From the NCBI GenBank assembly GCA_003342815.1, contig PTEX01000273.1, forward strand, positions 743,282 through 807,281: a stretch of 64,000 bases of DNA, given 5' to 3'. Position 1 is the stretch's first letter. Each line of letters opens with the position of its first letter. The notes under the pieces are model-generated. The model was not told the DNA's origin. It saw nothing but the letters and a program-made list of their open reading frames with translations, and did no database searches. The DNA is from Eudromia elegans (lineage: Eukaryota; Chordata; Aves; Tinamiformes; Tinamidae). A program made the position numbers and the translations under genes. Below are positions 12,562-23,950 of the stretch, in pieces.

Positions 12562-13040
12562 ATCACAAAATCACAGAATAGTTGAGGCTGGAAGGAGACC
12601 TCTAGAGACCATCTATTCCAACCTCCCTGCACACGCAGGGTCACCCAGAGCACGTGGCACAGGGTGGCATCCAGGCGGGTTTGGAAGATCTCCAGAGAAG
12701 GAGACTCCACAGCCTCTCTGGGCAGCCTGTGCCAGGCCTCCATCACCCTCACAGGAAAGAAGTTGTTCCTCACATGGACATGGAACTTTCTGTGTTTCAA
12801 TTTGTGCTCATTGCCACCACTGAGAAGAGTTCGGTCCTGTCCCCTTTACATTTTCCCCTCAGGTATTTATATGTATAAATGTATATTGTAATATGTAATA
12901 TTTATATATTTATATGTATATTAATCAGACCTGCTCTCAGTCTTCTCTTCTTCAGGCTAAACAGGCCCAGCTTGCTTAGTCTTTTCTCATATGATAAATA
13001 CTGCAGTCCCTTAATCATCATCCATTCCAGAACAAAGGTT
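12562..13040 (-). mobile_element. CR1 LINE, 5'-truncated, ORF2 C-terminal region and 3' tail
   Basis: The + strand begins with the antisense tail TCACAAAATCACAGAATAG. It then shows the CR1 3'UTR and the reverse complement of the ORF2 C-terminal coding region. In the - strand frame (12,429-12,800) one reads HRKFHVHVRNNFFPVRV and [20 protein letters not shown], the hallmark CR1 C-terminal segment. Further right are traces of the upstream region ([14 protein letters not shown]-like), ending near a decayed CTTAATCATC block at about 13,023-13,040. An AT-rich insertion interrupts it at about 12,866-12,928. The copy is non-functional: the reverse transcriptase and endonuclease domains are absent. 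Confidence 0.93.
12866..12928. repeat. AT-rich simple sequence inside a CR1
   Basis: Irregular TATATGTATA / ATATTTATAT repeats interrupt the CR1 where an intact copy reads straight through the [17 protein letters not shown] region. Copies at 22.0 and 38.3 kb show the uninterrupted ATATAAATATCTC form. The tract probably grew from that seed after insertion. Confidence 0.75.
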
Positions 13041-14274
13041 CTAGAGTAACCATATTCATGCTACGGAGGTTGAGTTCTTCTGGGGCTGGATTTTGCAGAA
13101 TGATAGAAAAAGAAAGAGCATTAAATTTGAGACCTGTATTTTATTTTCCTGTAATTGTTGCATTTTAATTAGAATTATTAGGTTAAATCAAAGGAGGAAT
13201 TTTTTGAAGACTCCCTGTCTTTCTCTCTCTAAGCAAAAGGAAAATTACCTTTCAAAGCTAGATCCTTGAAGCACAGCTATTGCCTGTTACTAAACAGTGG
13301 AAAAAAACTTTTAGAGAGTTAACTCGTTCAGTATTGCATGTCCACAAAACTGTACTCTCAAGGTCATGCAGCACTTTTCTCCCCTTAATACTTAATCATA
13401 TTTTGATTATCATCCTCTTTATAGCTTTTAACTCCTCTTTTGGTAGACTGGGCAACAAAGAGTAGTTAATATACCTAAATAAAGGTATATTTTTACAGAA
13501 GATGCTTACACACTTTATTCTATATGTTCTTAGCTGTTGAGGCTGCATGTCTGCAGTGTACTTGTGTGTGTGCGATGCATTAGGGCTGAGGCTGATCCCA
13601 AGTGCGGGACTCTGCAGCTTTGTACTGATGTCAGAGAAGGTGAAGGCTGTGATCGTATCGAACACTTACCTGAACATGAATTGTTGGTGTTGTTCATTCC
13701 AGAAAGATTATGGCTTTTTGGTTTTTTTTTCCTGTTTGTTTGTTTTCCTACCTTACAAAGAACTTAGGAATCTTCCTAGTCCCCTGCAGGAAAATGTAGA
13801 ACAAGTGGAAGTGGGTGGAATTTGCCTTTCCAATTTGACTGAACGTGGGACTGGCCAACTGCACCTGACTGAAGCTTAGAAGGGTCTTGTACCCCTCATG
13901 AGCAAGTGAAGTAGGAAGTTTTACTGTTTCAGAAGGAGACTCCAGTGTGGATGCGTGCTCACCTCGCTCCTTTCCTTCGGTGGTTATGTTTCAGGACAGG
14001 GCATGTCTTCTAAAGCCCATGAACTGTTCTTCCTTGTTCTTCCCAGCACTTAGCTTCTGTGTTGCAGCAGTTATATTTGATCCCTGATCGTGCTGACTAA
14101 GACTCTTTGAGGGAGAGGCTCTGTTGCCACAGGAAGAGGTTTTCTTAGCATCTTTACTGTCCATTCTGTGAAAACTTGGGGAGAGGGGGTTGTTTGTTTG
14201 TGTGTGTGTGTATGGTGTTTTTGTTTTAGGAAATAAGGGTATTTTAAAAAATATAATTTTGAAGATAACAGCAC
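13041..14274. other. Unique sequence, no gene recognised
   Basis: No gene was recognised. Overlapping frames at 13,537-13,879 are chance frames in different phases. A T-rich run lies near 13,720. A GT-rich run at 14,190-14,212 follows a G-rich patch (GGGGAGAGGGGG) at about 14,178-14,189. Confidence 0.5.
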
Positions 14275-14430
14275 ATCACATCCAGAGCACATGGCACAGG
14301 GTGGCATCCAGGCGGGTTTGGAAGATCTCCAGAGAAGGAGACCCCACAACCTCTATTGGCAGCCTCCTCCAGTGCTCCGTCACCCTCACAGAAAAGAAGT
14401 TCTTCCATCTCTATGAGGACAGCTTCTGAT
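14275..14430 (-). mobile_element. CR1 LINE, internal fragment lacking the 3' tail
   Basis: Antisense CR1: TCCAGAGCACATGGCACAGG, then GGCATCCAGGCGGGTTTGGA, AGATCTCCAGAGAAGGAGAC and CACCCTCACAGAAAAGAAGT. On the - strand this encodes the ORF2 C-terminal end (RLDATLCHVLW-like). The fragment starts just inside the element and lacks the 3' tail that a target-primed insertion should have. That tail is found about 160 bases to the right (14,591-14,690), in the same orientation but the wrong order. Confidence 0.92.
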
Positions 14431-14590
14431 TGTCCAATTTAAAAAGAAAAAAGTTTAAAAAAAAGTATATTTATAATAAAGATTTTCTTTTTGGATTAGA
14501 GGAAGCTGCTCTAAACAGAGTGAGCTGACGCTGCATAGGATTTACCATACTCCTTAGTATCATCTAATAGAGTGATATGAGTGTTGAACC

Positions 14591-14690
14591 TCACAATTAC
14601 AGAATTGCAGAATGGTTGAGGTTGGAAAGAACCTCAAGAGATCACTTAGTCCAACCCTGCAAACGCCAGCTGGGACACCTAGAGCACGTA
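14591..14690 (-). mobile_element. CR1 LINE, 3'-terminal fragment
   Basis: Antisense CR1 tail: TCACAATTACAGAATTGCAG, then GGTTGAGGTTGGAAAGAACC, AGTCCAACCCTGC and GGGACACCTAGAGCACGT. It stops at AGAGCACGT, the point at which the neighbouring fragment at 14,275 begins. The two fragments therefore share only about 8 bases of CR1 and are complementary pieces. Confidence 0.92.
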
Positions 14691-17600
14691 AATTAACTGT
14701 GTATGTTTAATATGGATTTGTAAGACTTGCATGCCACTTGATTGTCTTTTATTTGAACAAACTAGCGTTCACAAGAAAACTGTCTGCATATGTTCAAAGT
14801 TAGATGAATGTTCCTAGGAATGTGTAACCTGATGTTTGACAGGACAGAACACCAACACGTGAACACTGACCAACTTGTTTAAATGTGTTTTTTTTTCCTT
14901 TCTTTTCTTTTTCAGGGCAGTTCAGAAGTATTCTTACCATTACTCGGTTTAAGCTTTTTTTTCTTTTTTTCATCTTGTTATCATGTCTGGGGAAATGAGG
15001 CAGAGATAGGGTTTCTATTTAGTTACAAATGTCAGTGTTGTACAGTGGTCTCGTGGTCTCGGTAAAATGGAGTGTTAAAGTTACCCCTCTTAAGTCTTTA
15101 GGGCAAAGGTGCATAAAGGCATCTAAGTCTAGGGATGTCTGCTGGGAGGGAGACTAAACATAACATCTGTAGAAGATGAAAAGAGATATGTGGCACAGTT
15201 GACATCTTCAGGAAATAAATAATTAGTGAGTGAAAACAGTGAATCTAGAAGGTTAGTATGAAAAGCAATCAGTGTATCATTATGAGCAGGAAATATAATC
15301 TACACTTCATTAGTATGTTGTAGAGCTTTTAGCTATAGCATAAAACAGCTTTTCAGACTTGAAGGACCAGATTTTGTACTTTGTAGCCATTTGTACAGTA
15401 CAGATTGCTTAAATACCTCTGAGTGGTATTTTCTTTTTACATTTTGAAATATGTCTCCACTTCAAAGGCTTCTTTTCCCAGTTGAAAAGAATAAGCTATT
15501 TAGTCTTGTTAATCAGGTTTTATTTTGGAATGTCCACTTCAGCTGAAGGAACCATTTTTCTTATCTGAATTATTTCTGGGGGGGAAAAAAAAAATCAGTC
15601 AGGGCACTTTAGTTGTTTCTTCAGCACTTCATTGAGTCTCTTGCAGAAGAGGTAAAATCTGCACCTGCGTATCTCTCTCTTTGAGAGTCGTAGCCTAAGC
15701 AGACACGTTTAAACAGAGGAAGTGACTGACCTAAGGCGACACCTTTTTCTCCCCTCTCTAAAGCGCACTTGTATCTCTCTCTCTCTCTATGTATTCCAAA
15801 GGGTGCAGATAGCTAAGGTTTTTAGGTACCCCAACTCGGAGCAGGCTGCTTTGAGACATTGAGAGAAGCACAAACACACTACCTGCCATAAATACCATCT
15901 CCTTTTTGGGGTTCTCACACAATATTAAGTTCTCTTTTAATAGACATTTTGAAGTAAAGTTGCACATGTTTTGTGAGTTTCTTGTTCTAGGCTTATTGTG
16001 AGAGCTAATGTTTTCTGAATTTGATTTAAACCAGAAAGGCAAAAAACAGAAGCATGTTTATTTTTCTCATCCTTTCAAAGACCCTTCCTTGAGGTCACTG
16101 GGTCACATTTTTAGTTCCCATGAATCAGATTTTTCAGCTGTGAGTAGTTACACTGCACAAAGAATCTCTGACCATCTTTAATATTACTCAGCAACCTTAT
16201 TTCCAAGTAAATGAGCAGCCTGACTTCTAACAACCTCTTACAAGCAGCTTTCTGAATTCAGGCCCTGTGGTGTATCACAGTCCAGTTGTCCTGCCAGTAA
16301 TGTCTTTCCAGTAATGGTTTTTTTGGTATATGTACATATGTCCAAAAGTGGAGAGCTGGCAGTTAAACAGTTCTAGTTAGCCATTATGCAGTATTTCTTA
16401 TTCCACACCTCTATTAATTGGTCTGAAAGATGTACAGTTTTGTAGAACTCCAGCTTGTATTTTGTCTGCATGAATGTACTTTATCAGGATGCCATCCTGA
16501 AATTGAGAGTTCTCATTGCAGGTTAGTAGCTCTTCTGTTTTGAGTAAATGTGGAATATACCTTAGAGAAATTTCTTGTTATCTTTTCCATACTTCTAAAT
16601 CTAAGCATCATTAAATTCAAAGCTGAGTTACTCTACACACAGCTGAATTTAGCCCACTTAGTTTGATATGGACAAAAAAAGGAAGATTAAAAGAGAAAAA
16701 TCCACAAGTAGGATTAAATGTCACATACAATTATAGACAGGTATTCCTGAAAAAAAACACTAAGTAGAATTATTTTTCTAAACTATTTTGACAGAATTAG
16801 AACAGGTTAGTTAAAGTTTGCATGCTTTTCCTGTTTGTCATTTCCTCCCCCTCTATGAGGTGAAAAAGTTGTAAGTCACCTAGTTCAAGCCTTGTTAAGT
16901 TTGAGTGGACTCATTTTGCTTAATATTTTCCCTTCAACGGAGAAGTACATGACTGACAGACATTAGATTACTAATGTTCCTGAAATTGTTGTGGCCATTG
17001 TGCTAAGTGCTTGTCTTGTTCCTAATTTCATCAAACTGTACATTATTTCACCCTGAGTTAACTCATTTAGTTCTTACTGTACAGCACGAGCAACACAGAC
17101 ACTAGGTAAGGTCCTAGAATGTGACAGTTTAGTAAACTACCCACACGTTTCTATAACATCCTGGAGACAAATGATGGTAATAAAAAACCAGTCTTTGTCT
17201 TGCATCAAGGCAAACTCTGAAATGTGTTTATCTTACAATTTTGAGGTTTGGGGCAGTACTCCTAAAAACACAGTCAAGAAGAAAGGATTTATAGGACTAA
17301 CCCTGGATCATCTATATTCTTAAACAAAACACTATGGTATATTCCAAACGCACCTCATGTGACAGATGCACTTCAGAGATCACTGCCATTGATGTGTATT
17401 TGCATACTTCATTTGGCACACAGCTCTGGTTAAGGAAAATGAGAATGTTCTTTCCATTTCAGAGTTTTAATAGCTTTTGCTTACTTAATTTTATAATCTG
17501 AATCTGTTCTGAGACAAGCTGCCTAGAAAACAGCTTTCACTGTGCCCTAGTGAAATGGAGGAGTTCGGCCCAGACTTTACTGAACAGAGATGCATTCCTA

Positions 17601-20600
17601 AATGATGTGCCAAGGTAGTTTTGTCACTGAGCAGATGAACAACTCTACTCAGAAAGTCTTCCTGCGGATTCCTAGCACGTTTCTGTTCAGAAAAACACTA
17701 GCTCTGTTATGGGTCTGAATGCAATTTTCAGTACAAAAGTAATTCTGAGAAGAATTTCCTGTGAAATTTAGGAAATGTCAAAGACTGGTGAACTTTAAGA
17801 GCTCAGTTCTGAGCATAAGAAATTATATTGACACCAGTAATTCAGGGTTCTCCCCTGAGGTAATTAGTCGAATCATCCAAAGACTGTCTTCATTGAAGTT
17901 ATATCACAGAATGAGGAGAGTTTACTAACAAAATATAGATCAAATAACCTATAAACTATCACAGTTCCAATTGCAGTTGAATTCCTAGCAGTTAAAGAAA
18001 GGTCTACATAGGTGGAGAATGATTCATATCTTTGAGCACATATTCTTGAGGAATAGAACATGGCCTTCTCAGTTTTCAAATATTAAACATGGAAGAATTT
18101 TAAATTATATATTAAATCCAAAACATAAGCATTTTTAAATTTTAAAAGGAGCTTAGGAAAATAGTTTCACTTGCTTCATTTTCCATCCTCCTTTATACTA
18201 GAATTATGTACTTGAGAATGTTACACCTGTTTAGGTATTTCTGGGATCAATTCCTTAATTTAAATTTTCCTTTTCATTTTGCTGCACTGAAAGAGCCCCG
18301 CTAAACCATGTTAATACTTATATTCATGAAATTTCAAGTGGAAACCTTACCAGTTTTATGTCTCAACTGATTTAAAATCACACTTAGAATATTAATTTTA
18401 AATATCATACTCAGACTAGACACAAATATATGTATATGTTGACTAAGAAAATATGGGGATGCATCATCTGTGTTCTTCCATCACATATAACTTATAACTG
18501 GTATTATGTAATATTTGATTTGTCATTATCAAAATTGTAAGCCATATGCCCCACGTGGTAGTCTATTAAATGCACGGAATGCTGTGTATATGATAATTCC
18601 TGCTTTCAACCATAATAGACCTTGCATGTGAAATTTAGACCATAATCTTTATTGGCCCAGGCAACTCTACAGCTATTAATTAATAAGCATAGATATAGGT
18701 TTTGCCTGCAAAATAGAGCAAGAAAACCCATTTTTGACTAACGTAACTAGATCAAGCTTAAAGTCTTCTCAAGCACTACTGACACAAACAGCAAGCAAGT
18801 TTTGAAAGTTTCAGTAGGACACTTCAGTGCAGGGTGTTGTGCCAGCTTCTGATTTCAGAATGCTTCATATACGTAATTGTTATCTGTGGTTTGTGCTCAA
18901 GCAGGCATGTAGGATGTCAAGAAGATGCAGGCAGCAAAACTTTTCAGAAGGAAAGTGTACAGTACAGAGCATGGGAAGCCAATTCCCTTAAAAATGGGCT
19001 ATCCTATTATTAATGGTTTTAAAAAAATTATTTGGTTCAAGAAATGATAATGTTTTGAAAAAGATGACCGTAAGAGTTCTATATACATATTACAAGTTTT
19101 GGAGATCAAACTATTTCTATTAGATTTGCTAGCTCATAATGAGGTGTAGCACATGAAAAAAATACCATTTGGTAGAGCTTAATATGAATGAATATTATCA
19201 CCTAAGCCAGGCAGGCAGTACACCAGGTGTGCTAGTGACTAGGTTAAAGAGAAATGCACAGACTATTTCATCTCTTCATTTCCCTTTTGAACTATGGTAT
19301 GTTTCAGTAGCAATTGATTGAAATAGAATTTCTTCAAGCATTGAAATAGCTATTGAAAGGAATTGAAAGCTGCATTATCTGCCATTCTTAGCTTGTCAAG
19401 TCTTTTAAGACGGCCCAATTAATACAGCCTAATGTAAATGGAAGAGCATAGCTCTGCCGTCTTTAATTTTCAACAGTGGTAATGTTATGTGCTGACTACA
19501 TGCTACCCTTTTCACTAAATGTTTAATTTTACTTAATTTGACAGGGGCTACCTGTGTCCTTTAACAGTTCTACACCATGATGATACTTCACTATGCTATC
19601 CAAGTCCCTTATATCAAGAATTTGTCTTCACATCACCTCATTTCATAGGTGATCAACTACAGCACATAGGCTTTGGGGTAGAATAAAGTGGAATTAAATC
19701 AAATTTCTTCTGTGGGAACATATTCTCAGCAGCTCACCAAAGAGCCATACACGCTTCTATTGTTTTAACAAAGTGGATGTTAACATTGTACACTATACCT
19801 AGGTTAGGAAATAGGCTTTTACAGTTGGTCCCGCTTGCATTTAAACACCACACTCTGAAAGTGCTGCTTATGGGCTTTTGTATATTTTAGTAACTTCCAT
19901 TTGTATGCTATGCAGGCTTGTTATTTTTGGACATTTGTTTTTAGTGCAGGAACTGTCGTAAGTTTCATTCATCTTTTGGCCTCCAGCTAAGTAGCATCTC
20001 CTTGGCAGGCCCTAGTAGCAACTCGCAGAAAGGATCACTTCCAAGTACGGCAGGAGAAGGCTCATTCAGATGAGTTAACTAGGTAAGCAAGAGAGTCATT
20101 AGCACGTGAAGAGGTTCCTATACTTAAAGGTGTAAAAGTAACACTGAATTACAGTCATGGGCTTACTGTTGATTAGAGGATTTTTTTTGTTGTTTTGTTT
20201 TTTCCTAGATGTTTATCTTTTGCATAGGATATAACTTAAGATTAAAAAGAAATGAGTCCTCAAATATTGATCCCTCTTTCTAGCTGAGTTGAGACCTTCC
20301 TCAGGTTTATGAGTGAACAGTAAATGTCCCTCCAGTTTGAACTCCTTGATAGATGATACGGGGAAGAGAGGACAAGTATTTAGCTTATAGTTTATCATAA
20401 ATGTAGGATTCAGAAAAATAGGCAGTGCAGTTATTTTGTATTAAGTATTTGAAGCTGCCTACATTACTTTCACAAACTGGCATGGAATTAGAAAATATCT
20501 AGTTTCTCCTAGGAGTACAGCAGAGTTGGCTTTTTATGAGGATCAGTGTAGTTAAGCACTGCTCAGGATTTACACACAAATTTCCAATGTAAGCTTATGA

Positions 20601-20923
20601 CAGAATTAATTATCCTAAAATTACACATATACAAGAGTTATATTTAGATGTTAAGACTCAGATTAAAAGAGACGTATGGATTCCTCATTCCTCGTTGGTG
20701 CTTATTCCTCCTGCAATCACTAAGATTATGTCTATGATGCAAGCAAAGAAGGGCTAACTCTGCCTATACTCTGAGCTGCTTGGAGGTAGAGTAATTGTGT
20801 TAGCACAGCAAAGAGCCCAAGGTAATACATTCTGCCTACACAGCTCTGAGCTGATCCATATTTAGTTAAATACTGGTGAAGGAAGCCAGTAAGCTTGCAG
20901 CTTACTCCAGAAAAACATTGATG
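14691..20923. other. AT-rich unique sequence, no gene recognised
   Basis: This is a long repeat-poor stretch. No exon or transposon was recognised with confidence. Contents include T-rich runs near 14,888 and 14,957, a G7A10 run at about 15,578-15,594, a (CT)n run at 15,774-15,789, a weakly MIR-like string at about 15,711-15,742, an inverted repeat at 19,407-19,463, and a 74-base segment at 20,009-20,082 flanked by AG and GTAAGC. The low repeat content could reflect conserved non-coding DNA, but this cannot be judged from one genome. Confidence 0.5.
15774..15789. repeat. (CT)n dinucleotide run
   Basis: About eight CT units, with an earlier short TCTCTCTCT run at about 15,671-15,681. Confidence 0.85.
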
Positions 20924-21002
20924 TTCCCTGCTTGAGCAGGAGGGATGGACTAGATGATCTCTCGAGGTCCCTTCCAACCTCAGCCATTCAGTGATTCTGT
21001 AT
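20924..21002 (+). mobile_element. CR1 LINE, 3'-end fragment
   Basis: Sense-strand CR1 tail: CCCTGCTTGAGCAGGAGGGA, then TGGACTAGATGATCTCTCGA, GGTCCCTTCCAACCTCAGCC and ATTCAGTGATTCTGT, a decayed ATTCTATG octamer tail. It is a very short 5'-truncated insertion. It lies about 380 bases upstream of a larger CR1 in the same orientation, but its sequence belongs to a different, more diverged copy. Confidence 0.93.
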
Positions 21003-21194
21003 CCCTTGGCAAGCACTTAACCTCTGAGAGGTGCTTCCCAAATTACACTGTGTGAACCATTAGCACAAAGGTTACCTCAGAGCAGTTGCTGTTTATTTCC
21101 TGAGCAACAGAAAACCTTGTGCATACTGCCTAGCCTGGAGCTGCAGGGAATTGCTGCAATTGCTGCTGGCTTGGGAATCAGACAGGACAAAGGA

Positions 21195-21198
<4 letters not shown>

Positions 21199-21227
<29 letters not shown>
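21199..21227. repeat. Poly-T run (T29)
   Basis: This is the longest homopolymer in the window. It sits in unique sequence between two + strand CR1 copies. Confidence 0.93.
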
Positions 21228-21230
<3 letters not shown>

Positions 21231-21336
21231 CTAAAAGAAATAAATAAATACTCAACTTCTCTGCATACCATAAGCCAGTATCAATTTCAAAAGCAGTCTT
21301 AACCACGAGTTCTGTAACGAAGTCTTAACAAAACTT

Positions 21337-21383
21337 AAGACTTTTTCTTATTTAAATTAAAAGACTTATTCTTATTTAAATTA
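21337..21383. repeat. 24-base-period direct repeat at a CR1 5' junction
   Basis: Two 23-base copies, 21,337-21,359 and 21,361-21,383, differ at a single position (AAGACTTTTTCTT against AAGACTTATTCTT) and are separated by one A. The second copy ends where CR1 similarity starts. Confidence 0.9.
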
Positions 21384-21391
21384 GATGGCCT

Positions 21392-21646
21392 GTGGATAGT
21401 GGTGTCCCCCAGGGGTCAGTCCTTGGTCCGGTCCTGTTCAATTTATTCATTAACGACCTAGATGAAGGGATGGAGTGCTCCCTCAGCAGGTTTGCTGATG
21501 ATACTAAGCTGGGAGGAATAGCTGACAGCCCTGAGGGCTGCGCTGCCATCCAGAGGGACCTGGACAGACTGGACAGCTGGGCGGCGAGTAACCTCATGAA
21601 GTTCAACAAGGGCAAGTTGAACCCCCCTGCACCTGGGGAGGAATAA
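21392..21646 (+). pseudogene. CR1 ORF2 reverse transcriptase fragment
   Basis: The frame reads [20 protein letters not shown] at the start, then FADDTKLGG (FADD coded at 21,491-21,502) and [26 protein letters not shown] precedes the catalytic block, and FADD is the CR1 form of the YxDD active-site motif that holds two metal-binding aspartates. Only the last part of the polymerase domain is present. Upstream motifs are lost by 5' truncation, and the frame opens without an ATG. After NKGK a net +1 shift at about 21,615-21,625, in a C-rich run, throws the reading into a stop at 21,644-21,646. It is a dead fragment. Confidence 0.95.
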
Positions 21647-21716
21647 CCCTAGACATGCCTACAGGCTGGGGACCGACCTCCTGGAGAGCAGCCCCGCAGA
21701 GAGGGACCTGGGCGTC

Positions 21717-22295
21717 ATGGTGGACGACAAGTTGACCGTGAGGCAGCAGTGTGCCCTCGTGGCCAAGAAGGCCAATGGGATCTTGGGGTGCATTAAGCAG
21801 AGCGTCTCCAGCAGGTCGAGGGAGGTGATCGTGCCCCTCTACTCAGCCCTGGTGAGGCCGCACCTCGAGTACTGTGTGCAGTTCTGGGCTCCCCAGTGCA
21901 GGAGGGATGTGGAGCTGCTAGAGAGAGTCCAGCGCAGGGCCACAAAGATGATTAGGGGTCTGGAACATCTGCCCTATGAGGAAAGGCTGAGAGAGCTGGG
22001 CCTCTTCAGCCTGGAGAAGAGAAGACTGAGAGGGGATCTGATCAATGTATATAAATATCTCAAGAAAGAGAGTGAGGAGGAGGGGGCTGGCCTCTTCTCA
22101 GTGGTGGCTAGTGATAGAACTAGGGGAAACGGCCACAAATTGAGGCACCAAAAGTTCCACAGGAACTTGAGGAAGAATTTCTTAACGGTGAGGGTGACAG
22201 AGCACTGGAACAGGCTGCCCAGAGAGGTGGTGGAGTCTCCTTCTCTGGAGATCTTCAAAACCCGCCTGGACATCACCCTGTGCCACATGCTCTAG
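21717..22295 (+). pseudogene. CR1 ORF2 C-terminal region (192 codons)
   Basis: The longest intact open frame in the window that matches a known protein family. It starts inside the [12 protein letters not shown] block (the ATG is an internal codon of the parent ORF2) and keeps the conserved segments [78 protein letters not shown] and [20 protein letters not shown], ending at the family's normal stop. It is in a different phase from the reverse transcriptase piece upstream because of the shift near 21,620. No promoter or independent function is expected. The openness reflects recent insertion rather than selection. Confidence 0.93.
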
Positions 22296-23885
22296 GGGAC
22301 CCTGCGTGTGCAGGGGGGTTGGACTAGATGACCTCTAGAGGTCCCTTCCAACCCTAGCCATTCTATGATTCTATGATTCTATGATTCTATGAAACATATT
22401 TCTGCTTTCCCATATTACCATAGTATTTCAAGTGACACGTTACTATAAATTAAATGCAGGAAGAAAATGGCATAGGTAGGCTATATCTGATAAATGAAGC
22501 CACTGAGAAATAGGCTTATAGCACAAGTTACTGTAGGTGGCTCAGTATGCTTGTTAACTCTCCAATAACTTATATCTTATTAGCCCTGCTAATGTAGGAC
22601 TAACTACTCTTCAGCCCCATGTATGTAATTTAATTCTTTCCAATTATTGAATAATTCAGCTGTTGCACAGTTACATTTGCTTCTATTACACAAACTGGTT
22701 CAAAATCAAGAATGCTGCATCTACTTTTACCTCCTTTGCATTAACAAGCATCCAGCAACTCTCCGCTTATTTTCATTACATGGTCACCTGCAAAGCAGGC
22801 AGAAAGGGAAATTAAATGTTCTTAGCAAAGATATAAAGCAGTTGATTCAGATCTTAGGCTTATACATAGAAAATGCTGTAAGTATACATTCGGTCTCAAA
22901 TAAGTGCCATAATACCTTACAGTTGCTATGGCAACCACAGAGCAGCTGAGGATTGTTTTCTCTATACTTAAAAATCATATATAACTAAACCAATGAAACC
23001 TCAGTACTGCTGAGGTTATTTTTACCCAGAAAGGAGCTATCAATCAGGTGATAACAGCCACTAATTCACCATTTTGGGGCAAATCCATATTAGGACACAA
23101 ACCAATGGACTTGCCTGAGAGCTTATAGAAATAGCATAGCTCACCTTGACCATGACAGGGCAAAAGCACTGAGGTGTAGCTCCATGCCAGCTCGTGCCTC
23201 TAGATTGCAACTAGCTTGGCAGGTTTGACCATAGCTTAATTACATTTCTGTCTGTACTTGTCTAGATAAAATGTTTCAAATTTTTCAGCTAGATTTCTGA
23301 GTTGTGAAGTAGTTGATCCCAGGCTATCCAGGCATTGTAGATGAACCAAATCCAGCCTTGATTCATAATCTTTTGCCCCTGAATAAAATAAAGAAATACC
23401 TTGACTTTAATGAGTTCTGATTTTCAATATGATTTGAAATGGAGGTCAATTTACTTGAGTCTGAAAGGTAAAAAAGCTAAAAAGCTTTCCTGTACCTTCT
23501 AGGAATCCGATTACTTATTTTTCTAGGGTGATTGCATTGAATATTTTTTTAGATATTTTAGATAGTTCACAGCTGCTTTTACAGTGTCAATGGTAACACA
23601 TTCTATGGCTGAGTACTGACTGTGCAACACTTCTCAACTGTGCACCCACGTTTGGCCAGAACTACACAGGCTGTGGGGAGTTGTCTGCAAAAATTATATC
23701 ACTGAGTAATTTAACTTTGAACCTTAATTCATGAGCCCAATTAAATGTTTCAGTATACAAAGTATGAGTCATACAAAATCAGTGTTCTTTCTAAATTTTA
23801 GAGGAAGTTTCCACCTGAATACCTGCCACCTTTGAGCTGCATATTAGTACCTATCATGAAGGAATTTTGAAAAATGTCTGTAGCG

Positions 23886-23950
23886 TTTTTTTTTTTGGGT
23901 GTGGGTTTTGTTGGTTTTTTTTTTGTTTGTTTTTGTTTTTTTTTTTTTTT
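23886..23950. repeat. T/G-rich low-complexity tract
   Basis: Runs of T interrupted by GGGTGTGGG, TTGG and TTTG, ending in a T-run of about 15 followed by AGG. Confidence 0.9.

Larger units (their letters stand above)
21385..22391 (+). mobile_element. CR1 LINE, 5'-truncated copy with ORF2 3' half and full tail
   Basis: The largest and best kept transposon here, about 1.0 kb of a family whose full length is roughly 4.5 kb. It starts in the middle of the ORF2 reverse transcriptase domain, continues through the C-terminal region and 3'UTR (GGTTGGACTAGATGACCTCT), and ends in four ATTCTATG octamers (22,360-22,391), the CR1 hallmark. The endonuclease, most of the reverse transcriptase and ORF1 are missing, so the copy cannot move itself. 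Its base composition is clearly more GC-rich than the surroundings. It belongs to the same subfamily as the copy at 38.3 kb. Confidence 0.98.

Noticed and set aside
12429..12878. Open frames of 74-123 codons on both strands
   Set aside because: They are CR1 ORF2 C-terminal remnants on the - strand and their shadows on the + strand.
15711..15742. Similarity to the MIR SINE core (AAACAGAGGAAGTGACTGAC then CTAAGGCGACAC)
   Set aside because: Only about 30 bases match loosely and no tRNA-like or flanking MIR sequence follows.
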